From Cinnamomum chago (lineage: Eukaryota > Streptophyta > Magnoliopsida > Laurales > Lauraceae), in assembly GCA_038049695.1 (NCBI GenBank), contig CP142454.1:87256501-87320500 (forward strand): a stretch of DNA of 64,000 nucleotides, written 5' to 3'. Below are positions 48,336 to 58,983 of this stretch, piece by piece. Every line of letters starts with the position of its first letter. The stretch's first letter is position 1. A program made the position numbers and the translations under genes. The notes under the pieces were generated by a model. That model was not told the origin of the DNA. It searched no databases and was given only the letters and a program-made list of their open reading frames with translations.

Positions 48336-49012
48336 AGGAAAGTTTCAAAAACAACCTCAAGTTCTTCATAGTTTTTAACAAAGGACAACCAAAATCATTT
48401 ATTTCAAAAACATTCTCAAGTTTTTTAGGTTTCTTTTAATTGGATCCTTTTTGGACAATTTATTTCAATTGGGTCCTTTTTGACCAAAACTCGTCGCCAT
48501 TAGCAACGCTTAATCCTATTTTTCTTGACGACTAAAATGCCCTTTTTCTTAAGTTTAGGCTAGGACTTTTTTAAACATCACTTTCCCTCTCCCTTTCATT
48601 ATCTCGTTCTCTTTTTCCCTACATCTTCCTCTTCCTTACTTCCTTTTCCCAAAGACCACCAACAACCACACCCCTGCTGGCAACCGCCGACCACTAGTTG
48701 TTGCCAATGGTCCCTAGTGTTTGTCAATGAAGGGGAAGTGGGGAAGAGGATGGAGGGAGAGAAGAATTCAAAGGGGATAATGAAAGGGAGAGGGAAAGTG
48801 AATTGAAAAGGCCCAAGCCCTTTCTTAAGAGAAAGGGTAATTTAGTCATTTAAAAATTAGGGAGAGTGTGTCATTGGAGGAGAGGGGTTGTGGCAAAAAA
48901 GGGCCCAATTGAAAGAAACTTAGAAAACTTGGGGACATTTTTGAAATAAACAATTTTTGGTGTCCTTTTTTGAAGACTATGAAAAACTCTGGAATGTTTT
49001 TGAAATTTTCCC
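48336..49012. mobile_element. Long foldback MULE derivative with imperfect 9-bp target duplication
   Basis: The terminal inverted repeats exceed 120 bases. The left end is AGGAAAGTTTCAAAAACA and the reverse complement of the right end is GGGAAAATTTCAAAAACATT, both followed by TTCATAGT, TTTATTTCAAAAA and TTTCAATTGGG-type blocks. Similarity continues inward (CACTTTCCCTCTCCCTTTCA on both arms), so nearly the whole 677 bp folds back. Flanks are TGATGAGCA (48327-48335) and TGCTGAGTA (49013-49021), 7 of 9 identical. The GGGAAAATTTC start is typical of Mutator-like elements. No transposase is present. Confidence 0.75.
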
Positions 49013-49419
49013 TGCTGAGTATCACATTCTCCCCTACTTTCCCAGCCATTTTAGGGAGAAGCAGTGATCAATACATATAAGGTAATTTATATTCTTGTAA
49101 TTTAAGATTGCAGAACAAAAGGAATGTAGGGAGTGGGAGCAAAGAGAAGCCATTAATAGATCATTCTAAGCCAAAACCAGATGCTCCCAGTTCTAATGGA
49201 GAGCCCATGGCTACCACAGATCTAGTTCTACATGATGAAATTACAGGCCAAAATGCTCAAGTTGTGTGAGTCTAACTTAATAATAATGTTAGGCTTTGTA
49301 ATTTTTTGTAATTTCAGAATCAACAACAAAAAATTGCATTTCTCATGTTTAAAGGATTCCTTAACCTTGCTTACACTAGGCAATGTTGTTAAAAGTTAAG
49401 AGTCCCAGTAAAAGTAGAT

Positions 49420-51382
49420 TTTTGCTAATTGGTAAATTTGTATTGAAAAGTGAAAAGAGAAAAGAAGGGCAAAGCCCCAAAGGGAAGGAGAAGAAAGAAT
49501 ACAGCCAAATAAAGCAAGCAAAACAAAAGGCCACCTCTAAAAAAGGAGGGGCTAAAAGCCAGCTGGAACCAAAACAGGAAGAGAGCAAACAACAGAGAGA
49601 AGATGAAAAACAACTCTGCTCCACGAGGAAAAACCAAAACAACTGATACCAGCTGCTGCAGAAAAGAGATAGCACCTAAGGAAGACAAGCAAGCACAAGA
49701 CTGGTAGCAGCAAATGCAAACTAACCACGGCACTCTCTGGACAGAGAAGACACCCCAGCAAAATAGAACTCCACAAAAGCACTGCCACAGCTCAGCACTG
49801 AACAAACTGAACGTCCAAGAAAGGCAAGCAAGGCATCACCCAAGGAGATAACTGCAAGGCTGACAGGGAAGGAAGAGAGCTCACATTACCAGCAGACATA
49901 AAAGCCAGACTTATCCCAGCAGCCAAAACCAACCACCAACTTTAGCAAAAATTCAGGAGAAACTCTTGAAGGAGCTCAGGCAGGAGACTTCAGAAGCGCC
50001 ACAGGAAGAGCCTCCAAGCCTGCAACAGGAAGCACAAAGCCATAGCAAGGATCTCCCAGGGAAGAGCATAGCAGAGCACTATAGCTGAGAACGCCAAGGA
50101 AGCAGCCAAAATATTGCACTAGGCCTACCCACCACACAACGGCACTCAACACTACACTGAGTCAGAACCACTCTCGAGCAGAACGCTCTGAAAAGGGCAA
50201 GCACTAGCCAAGGATCTAGGCTCAACTCAACCAAGAGAGTAGGGAGAATTATTCCACCCTAAGGCCCTTAAAATTAGATGAGAGGGAAGTGCCTTATCTG
50301 GAGAGGAGCAAAGCATGCCACTGTAGAAATTGATGAAGACCTTCTGAGCTGTCAGCAGGGAAGGATTTTTACTGCGGTGCTTGGCTTCATTTCTCATGAA
50401 CCAAAGGGTATAGATGGATTGGAAGAAGATAGCAGCTGCTGAGTTCCTTCCATTAGCATCTACTCCCTTGATGAATGCAGCCCAGATAGAAGAAGGCGAT
50501 TTAGAAAGAGAGGTTGAAATATTCATTAGACTAAGAATCCAGGACCACAGTTGCTGGGCTATGTGACAAGAGAAGAAGATGTGCTGATCTGATTCACTGT
50601 TGCAGTGGCAGGAGTAGCATCTAGAAGCCATGGATATCCCTTTGAGCATTGCCCATGAGTCAGTTGGAGTTTTTCTAAGGAGAAGGCGCCAGCTAAAGCA
50701 TGAAAGTCTAGGGTTAATGCGCTTGTTCCAGACAAACCCATGCCACTGAACTGCTACTTTTCTAGACCTAAGAGATTCCCAAGCTTGTTTGAGAGAAAGG
50801 ACCCCTGAGGATGAGTCTTTCTAGTAAAATTTGTCTGAAGTGGAAGGGCTGGGGGGGGGGTGTCAATTTGATTAGTATGCTGAAGGAGGAAGCTTTGAAC
50901 CTCTACCGGGATGGTAGAAGGGATGAACCAGGAATTATCTTGGATTAGATCCGCCACCCTATCTTTATCAAAGAATTGGAAGAGGGGAAATTTATTGGCA
51001 ATGGGGTCATGGTCTATCCAGTTATCCAGCCATAACTGGATGAAGAGCCCATTCCCCAGAGTCCAGCGGCTACCTAGCTGAAGGCCGGAAGCCAAAGATC
51101 TTATCTTTTTTCAGATACAAGACCCTGCCTTTGGAGTACCGGAGAACCAGATTGGAGAGTGCCTGAAGTATCGGCCTCTAAACCAAGAAGCCCAGAGAGA
51201 GTCCGAGGTTGCTTCTGACCACCCCAACTTCATTAAACAAGCCTCATTAAACTCCTTCACCCTGCGCAGGCCCAAACCACCCTTCGCTTTAGGCACACAA
51301 ACTTGATCCCATTTGACTAAGTGACTTCTCTTTTTGACAGAGCTAGGAGACCATAGAAAATTCCTCATTAGCTTTTCAATTT
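49420..51382 (-). mobile_element. 5'-truncated L1-type LINE with 13-bp target duplication
   Basis: The element reads leftwards. Broken frames encode the C-terminal end of an L1-type ORF2. At 51368-51111 there is a MRNFLWSPSSVKKRSHLVKW / KAKGGLGLRRVKEFNEACLM block. At 51095-50754 there is a RWTLGNGLFIQLWLDNWI block. At 50741-50227 lies the zinc-binding domain CYSCHCNSESDQHIFFSC followed by a WFMRNEAKHR tail. About 800 bases of 3' UTR follow, ending in a short A-rich tail at 49420-49423. AGTAAAAGTAGAT (13 bases) flanks both sides at 49407-49419 and 51383-51395, showing target-primed insertion. The reverse-transcriptase and endonuclease parts are lost by 5' truncation, and frameshifts and stops make it inactive. 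Confidence 0.9.
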
Positions 51383-51756
51383 AGTAAAAGTAGATGAGAA
51401 CTTGCCAATAGCCAATTCTACTCTGCCAACCTTGAATAAAAGGGCAATGATTAATCAAAAGTGGATCCCATAAAAAACAGCTGAAGGATAATGGACTGAA
51501 CAGGCACAAACTCAATGCTCAAGGGTACCTTTTCTATAATCTATACCTAATAAGTATACAATTTTCTTACCACCTATAATAACTGCCAAACACCCGTGAA
51601 GATCATCCCTCTTGTGAACACAAGAAACATAAAAAGAGTAGTGTATGCTAGTTCAGGTTTCAGATAGAGTTTGCTCACCCAAAGCGGATTTCTATAATAC
51701 TCATTTACTACAAAAAGGGTATCTGATGGAATTGGAGTGTTGTGGTGGTTTCCTCA

Positions 51757-51958
51757 TCATCTACCATGTTGTAATTCTTTACGGTCGATGCAATCAATAA
51801 AACGAGCAATGGATGGCTGATGGTAGTGACTAGCGAGATAGCCAATATGCTTTGTGGCTACCAAAATGCCAACACACAGCTGCTCCAATACTCTGATTGC
51901 CCCTGTAGGATCCATTCTGCAGGGGATGGCTGCCACAACAGTAACAATAAACAAGTTG
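51757..51958 (-). pseudogene. Orphan exon-like segment, unidentified
   Basis: On the minus strand, after an acceptor-like TGTTGTGGCAG, an open segment reads MDPTGAIRVLEQLCVGILVA and continues with CIDRKELQHGR before a stop. The composition looks protein-like and the acceptor is good, but I do not recognise the family, and no partner exons were found on either side (LINE to the left, retrotransposons to the right). It may be a remnant of a gene broken by insertions. Confidence 0.35.
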
Positions 51959-52608
51959 AAAACGGAACAAAACCTCTCTCCAAAAAAATTTAAATATACA
52001 TTGGTTAGAAGGTTTTGAAATTCTAACAAAAAAAAAAAGTCATATGATTTCTTGTCAAACAGTCTCAGGAATTCAGTTGGAATCTCTCAAACTTGACCTT
52101 ATCTGAGTCATTGTCATACACCTACAATTGCAAATGACTACTGTCTACCTGTCTATCCAAAGTCTGAGGGGACTTGCCATGTATCTCATGAATATATACA
52201 AAAGCAATAACTAACAGCAGAAATTATAATATCATGGCCAGTAAAAACAAAGGTAAATGTACTGCAAACTACCCTTAAGAAGATATCCTAACATAGTAAT
52301 AACATGTGGGCAGGTGGTACGAGAAGAAACCCCACAAGTTCACAGCTCAATTCAACTTGGGTTGAATTTCATAAGCCTCAGGCACGTTAGCCCGTCTTCA
52401 TTCCTTCTTCTTCATGCCCTCACAACTGCTCACCTCACAATCAAATGACACATTATGAAATAGAGCAGGAACACCAGCACAAAACAACATAGAAACATGG
52501 ATATGGGACCAAAAAGCAACAACCCATAGAAACAGAGGGAAAGAAGTAGAAAGCATGCAAACCAAGTGACCAGAAGTAACACCCTCGATTTATAGTCCTT
52601 CTGTCACG

Positions 52609-53084
52609 TGTAAGGAAATTAATTTAGGCCCATTACTTGGACCACAAGTCCTTTCCTTTCTAGAAGTGTGGTCATAATAGGAATCCGTTTTCATAGGATA
52701 CATATGCTATAATTACTCAAAAAGGTTTCCTAATGAGATAGTTTCCTTAATATTCTCTACCTTGATGGACGGTTGAGATAAAATCTAAAGTAAACCTAAT
52801 TGGAAATTTGGTCCTCTCTCCACCTATAAATAAAGCCTTTGGTCCATCACAAAGGCTACACACAAAATCAACACATTAAGGTTTATAGGCAAGGAGAGGG
52901 AAACCGAAACCATTCACCCAGCCTCTTCTTCGACGGATCTCAACAATAGCGCCAGACAGCAGGATCGGAAAACTCTCTGCATCAGGATGTCTGGAGGTAC
53001 TCTTCAACTTATTTAAGATTGAATCCTATATGTGATTATCATGTTGTTCACGATCTTAGGGTTCATGTTAATAATGATATAACA
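52609..53084 (+). repeat. 5' LTR of the copia element
   Basis: Contains a TATA-like CTATAAATAAA at about 52824-52834. No ATG occurs between the likely transcription start (near 52855) and ATG 52987-52989, which is followed after seven more coding bases by a GT donor (52997-52998). See the spliced-gag finding. Confidence 0.95.
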
Positions 53085-53086
53085 TG

Positions 53087-53098
53087 TGGTATCAGAGC
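53087..53098 (+). other. Primer-binding site (initiator Met-tRNA)
   Basis: TGGTATCAGAGC lies two bases after the end of the 5' LTR, the standard plant retrotransposon primer site for minus-strand synthesis. Confidence 0.93.
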
Positions 53099-54070
53099 AT
53101 GGTTTAGAACACATGATCGTCCATTAATTAGGGTAACTTTTTTTTTTTTTATTATGATGCATAAAACTCCTGCGTAAGTTGAAAAAAAAAAAAAATTTGA
53201 AATCGTAATCCGTCTCGAGGCTCGGAATCGAAATCGTAATCCGATTGAAATCCTCGAAATCGTGTCCATCCGAGGATGTAGCATACACTGCCGGACCACG
53301 ATTACGAAACTGTGCTCCCGCCATTAAAGCAACATGCCTCGTGGTGGAGGGGATATGGGGGCACTTGAGAAGATATTTTGTTGTACCTTTGAGACAAAGG
53401 GGATATTTTGTTGTACCTTTGAGTCCTAGATTCTCGTTTTGAATGGCATTGACTTAACTGAGGCATTCAAAACTAGCTTTATCAATGACAATTAGTTTTT
53501 TGCTGGAACAGCCCAACCACCACTAGTGGTACTGTTAGGAATTTTAATGGGCTGGTTAATTCCTGGGTTGAATAAAAATTTTTGGCTGTCCGACGTTGGG
53601 CTGAAGGGCTCGACCTCTTTATCAATATTTTTCATATATCAAATTATCTATCATGAATGCATGCAACATATAATGTTTATGTTCATATTAAGCTAATTTT
53701 GATCACCATAGTTGTATACTTATGGTTAGGTCTCACCACAGTGGCCCTAACAATTAAACACTGATATTTGGCCCTAATAGTACCATCATGATGTTTACAT
53801 TACATATTGTTCAAGCGCATGAAACATTTAGTCGCCCACAGGTGGATTATATTCATACGTTTGAACAATAATTAAGGAGTGTTTGTTCATAATTAAGAGC
53901 AACATCACTCATTATCACCACCTTGAATATGACGACCTTAGATGGTATAATGTATAGAAATTATGGTGACTACCCACAGGAGCACCTAAATTTTATGTCG
54001 TATATATTCTTATCTTATGCATGTGTTGTCTTATTTTAATTGAAGCCTTATTGTTGTTTCTCTATTACAG

Positions 54071-57000
54071 TTATTATACCCACTAATCTGAATTCGCATG
54101 CTACCTCTGTCACTAAGCTCAATGGAACTAACTTCTCAGAATGGAAAGAACAAGTTGAGTTCACATTGGGGGTACTTGAACTGGATATGGCTCTTCTTAA
54201 AGATAAGCCAGCTGCACTCATTGAAACAAGTACCCCTAAGGAAAAGGCACTTTTTAATGCTTGGGAGAGGTCTGACAGACTAAGCACTATGTTTTTGCGA
54301 ATGACTATTGCCAACAACATCAAAACATCCCTTCCTAAAACTGAGAATGCTAAGGACTATATGAAGGCCATTGAAGATAGGTTTAAGACTGCAGACAAAT
54401 CCCTTGCTGGGACACTAATGGCAGATCTTACAACCATGAAGTTTGATGGCACTCGCTCAATGCACGAGCATGTCATTGAGATGACCAACCTTGCTGCTAA
54501 ACTTAAGAATTTGGGATTATCAGTGGATGAGGCTTTTCTCGTCCAATTTATCCTAAATAGTTTACCTCCTCAGTACGGGCCTTTCCAAATTCACTACAAC
54601 ACTATTACGGACAAGTGGACAGTGAATGAATTGACTAACAAACTGGTTCAAGAGGAGGCCAGGCTGAATCAACAAGGTATTAAAGTAGCTCATCTCGTTC
54701 AAGGAGCTGGACATAAAGCTGGGAAAATGAATAATTCAGGCCATAAAAGGGCACCACCCAGACCTAATGAGGCTAGTCATAACCCCAAGAAGAAAAAGAA
54801 GGAAGACGTATGCAGATTTTGCAAGAAACCTGGACATTTTCAGGCAGACTGCATTAAACGTAAAGAATGGTTCGAAAAGAAAGGTAACCCTATGGGTTTC
54901 GTAAGTTATTTCGAATCAAATCTTACTTATGTTTCTTCTGATACTTGGTGGATTGACACTGGTGCTAATGTTCATGTTTCCAATTCAATGCAGGGATTCC
55001 TTACGATCCAAACCATAAACCCAAGTGAGAACTTTCTTTTTATGGGGAACAAAGACAAAGCTCTAGTTGAAGCTATTGGCACTTTTCGTCTTGTTTTAGA
55101 TAGCGGTTATCAGTTAGATTTATGTCAAACTCTTTATGTTCCGTCTATTTCTCGTAATTTGGTTTCTGTAAGTGCACTTGATAAAGTTGGTTATTCGTTT
55201 GAAGTAGGAAATGGTAATTTCAGTTTATTTAAAGATTCTAGTCGCATTGGTTCTGGAATATTGATTGACGGGCTATACAAGTTTCATCTTAATAGTCCAT
55301 TTACTGAAACCCATCTTCCCCTGCATTCTAAGGAAACAAAACGAAAGTCATCTAAAAGTGACTCTTCTTTCTTGTGGCATAAAAGACTGGGTCACATATC
55401 CAGTGAAAGAATCAAACGATTAGTAAAAGATGGTGTCCTTCCGGATCTAGATTTTACTAATATTACAGTATGTGTGGATTGTATTAAAGGCAAAACAACA
55501 AAACACACAAAGAAAGGAGCCACAAGAAGTACTCAGCTTCTTGAAATAATTCATACAGACATTTGCAGACCCTTTGATGTTCCAACCTTTGGGGGAGAAA
55601 AGTACTTCATTACCTTTATTGATGATTACTCACGTTACTGTTACCTATACTTGTTGCATGACAAATCTCAGTCTGTGGATGCTGTACAAGTATTCATTAC
55701 TGAAGTCGAAAGACAACTAGATAGAAAAGTGAAAATCATAAGGTCAGATAGAGGTGGTGAGTTTTATGGTAGGTATGATGAAACAGGACAACATCCTGGA
55801 CCTTTTGCAAAACTCCTCCAAAAGCTTGGAATTGTTGCCCAATACACAACGCCTGGTTCTCCATGGCAGAATGGTGTAGCTGAAAGGCGAAATCGTACAT
55901 ACATGGAAATGATTAGATCCATGATGAGTCATGCCAACTTACCTATATCCTTGTGGATGGATGCTCTACGCACAGCTGTTTATATCTTGAATAGGGTTCC
56001 CAGTAAGGCAGTTCCAAAGACACCTTTTGAACTGTGGAAATGATGGAAACCTAGTTTAAGACATCTCCAAATTTGGGGTTGCCCAGCTGAGGCTAGAGTC
56101 TACAATCCACATGAAAAGAAATTGGACCTTAAAACGATCAGTGGTTACTTTATAGGTTACCCAGAAAAGTCCAAAGGATTTAGGTTTTACTGTCCTAACC
56201 ATAGTACAAGAATTGTTGAAACCGGTAATGCCAGATTCTTTGAAAATGGTGAAATCAGTGGGAGTAATAAAATGAAAGATGTGATCATTCAGGAAATCAG
56301 GGTACCTATCCCTTTACCCTCCATTCCGAAAGATGTTGGAAATCCTCCCGTTGTTGAACCCTTTAACAATGAGGAAAATCCAATAAATGATCAACAACTC
56401 CATAATGAGATTGTCACCAATGAACATATGGATGAAGCACCAGAGGGACCAGCATTAAGAAGGTCTCAAAGACAAAAGAGATCAGCTATTTCCGATGATT
56501 ACATGCTTTACCAAGTAGAATCTGAAGAAGGGACAATTAAAGATCCGGTTTCTTATTCACAAGCCATTAAGGATGTTAATTCTAGTAAATGGATTGATGC
56601 CATGAAGGAAGAATTGAAATCTATGGATGAAAATCAAGTATGAGAAGTTGTTCAATTGCCTTCAGGACACAAACCAGTTGGCTGTAAATGGGTCTTCAAG
56701 ACCAAACGCGACTGCAAAGGCAATATTGAACGACATAAAGCCAGACTTGTTGCCAAAGGTTTTAATCAGAAAGAAGGCATTGATTATACTGAGACTTTTT
56801 CCCCTGTGTCCAGGAAGGATTCTCTTAGAATTATCATGGCATTAGTAGCTCACTATGACCTCGAGTTACATCAAATGGATGTGAAAACTGCCTTTCTTAA
56901 TGGAGACTTGGAAGAAGAAGTCTACATGCGTCAACCTGAAGGCTTCATAATTGAAAGTCAGGAAGACATGGTTTGCAAACTTAAGAAATCAATATATGGA

Positions 57001-58113
57001 CTGAAGCAAGCTTCGAGGCAATGGTACCTAAAGTTTCATGAAATCATTACTGCCTTCGATTTCAAAGAAAACATAGTTGACCCTTGCATATATCTCAAGA
57101 TCAGTGGGAGTAAGTACATATTTTTGGTTCTGTATGTTGATGACATATTACTGGCTAGCAGCGACCTTGGTCTGTTACATGAGACAAAGGATTATCTCTT
57201 TAAGAACTTTGAAATGAAAGATATGGGTGAGGCTTCCTATGTGATAGGAATAGAAATATTCCGTGACAGGTCACTTGGTATTTTGGGATTGTCTCAGCAA
57301 GCATATATTGACAAAGTTCTAGAGAGATTTGGCATGATGACATGTTCTTCTAGTCCTGTTCCACTGCATAAAGGAGACAAGCTTGATCTTACGCAGTGTC
57401 CACAGAACGAATTGGAACGTAAAGAAATGGAAAAATATCCTTATGCTTCTCTTGTAGGAAGTTTGATGTATGCACAGGTCTGTACCAGACCTGACATTAG
57501 TCATGCTGTTGGCATGCTGGGTAGATTTCAAAGTAACCCAGGAATCGCTCATTGGAAAGCTGCAAAGAAAGTACTGCGATACCTCAAGGGAACAAGGAAG
57601 TATATGCTCACATACAGAAAATCAAGTCACCTACAGGTGACTGGTTATTCCGATTCAGATTTTGCTGGATGTCCTGACACCAGACTCTGCACTCTTGGCT
57701 ATGTGTATCTCTTATGTGGAGGAGCAAAATCATGGAAAAGCCAGAAATCAGAGTTGCTTTACACATCCACCATGATGGCTGAATATGTGGCATGTTATGA
57801 GGCTGCAATTCAAGGAACATGGTTGCGTAATTTTATCACTCAGTTTGGAGCCTTGAGTTTCATCTCTAAGCCATTAACTATTTACTGTGATAATGATGCT
57901 GCAACCTTCTTCTCTAAGCATGACAGGATATCTAAGGGATCCAAACACATGGACCTTAAATATCTATCACTGAAGCAAGATGTTAGATTACAAAAAATTG
58001 TCATTGAGTCTATACGTACAGATTTCATGGTCGTAGACATATTCACGAAAGGACAACCTCCAAAGACCTTTCAAGGACATACTGAAAGCATGGGTCTTCA
58101 AGATAGTTCTTAA
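54071..58113 (+). pseudogene. Copia gag-pol, one frame with two in-frame TGA stops
   Basis: The frame is open from 54040 and holds the gag domain, a CCHC knuckle [14 protein letters not shown] (54811-54852), the protease DTGA (about 54955), GAG-pre-integrase with WHKRLGH and CVDC, and integrase catalytic residues Asp (55558), Asp (55747) and Glu (55882). RT with YVDD (about 57132) and RNase H with YSDSDFAGC (about 57645) follow. TGA interrupts at 56041-56043 (after the integrase core) and 56641-56643 (before the RT fingers). The second replaces a tryptophan expected in the family (NQVW-type motif). The frame is otherwise unbroken to TAA at 58111-58113. There is no ATG near the gag start; an acceptor (TCTATTACAG) ends at 54070. 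Confidence 0.92.
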
Positions 58114-58490
58114 TTATCATTTTCTGCCTTTTTATTTCTGTACTTGTATTTGACATTTATTGAGCTCTTAATGCAACTCTACATCTACTATTTCTGTTTT
58201 TCCATTGTGTACATAATTATGTTTGGATAAATGATAAACAGAAACAGTCTTTAAACAAAGACATTATGGGACCATTATGTAAATCTCATCTTATGGTCTA
58301 GTTATGACGGTTGTAAATGACGTGGTACATGGAAGTAAACATGTTGCAAAATAATATGTGCACGCCATGACTCCCATTAACAACCGAATTAGCCAAGACA
58401 CTTATGCTAACCGACTAAAGGAGTGTTTAGCATATAATGCGCGCCTTATGATCCCTAAAAATGAAAACATTAATGGATCTTCCTATTGAC

Positions 58491-58502
58491 CAAGTGGGAG
58501 AC
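58491..58502 (+). other. Polypurine tract of the copia element
   Basis: CAAGTGGGAGAC directly precedes the 3' LTR, the expected primer site for plus-strand synthesis. Confidence 0.85.
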
Positions 58503-58978
58503 TGTAAGGAAATTAATTTAGGCTCATTACTTGGACCACAAGTCCTTTCCTTTCTAGAAGTGTGGTCATAATAGGAATCCGTTTTCATAGGATACATATG
58601 CTATAATTACTCAAAAAAGTTTCCTAATGAGATAGTTTCCTTAATATTCTCTACCTTGATGGACGGTTGAGATAAAATCTAAAGTAAACCTAATTGGAAA
58701 TTTGGTCCTCTCTCCACCTATAAATAAAGCCTTTGGTCCATCACAAAGGCTACACACAAAATCAACACATTAAGGTTTATAGGCAAGGAGAGGGAAACCG
58801 AAACCATTCACCCAGCCTCTTCTTCGACGGATCTCAACAATAGCGCCAGACAGCAGGATCGGAAAACTCTCTACATCAGGATGTCTGGAGGTACTCTTCA
58901 ACTTATTTAAGTTTGAATCCTATATGTGATTATCATGTTGTTCACGATCTTAGGGTTCATGTTAATAATGATATAACA
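58503..58978 (+). repeat. 3' LTR of the copia element
   Basis: 476 bp. By my count it differs from the 5' LTR at four positions: one near 58525, one near 58617, one near 58873 and one near 58912. Confidence 0.95.
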
Positions 58979-58983
58979 TCACG

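Larger units (their letters stand above)
52609..58978 (+). mobile_element. Full-length Ty1/copia retrotransposon, young, inserted in a gypsy LTR
   Basis: Two 476-bp LTRs (52609-53084, 58503-58978) start TGTAAGG and end ATAACA. They differ at four positions by my count (about 0.8%). TCACG flanks the element at 52604-52608 and 58979-58983. A primer-binding site for initiator Met-tRNA (TGGTATCAGAGC) begins at 53087, and a polypurine tract (AAGTGGGAGA) lies at about 58492-58501. The order gag, protease, integrase, RT, RNase H defines Ty1/copia. The coding frame has two stop codons, so this copy is probably not autonomous despite its youth. Confidence 0.97.

Noticed and set aside
49376-49805. Leu/Phe/Cys-rich open frames resembling membrane proteins
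   Set aside because: They lie in the 3' UTR of the minus-strand LINE and arise from T-rich sequence.
52609-53084. The 0.8% LTR divergence as a firm insertion date
   Set aside because: Four differences are too few, and the substitution rate of this unknown species is not available; only recent can be said.
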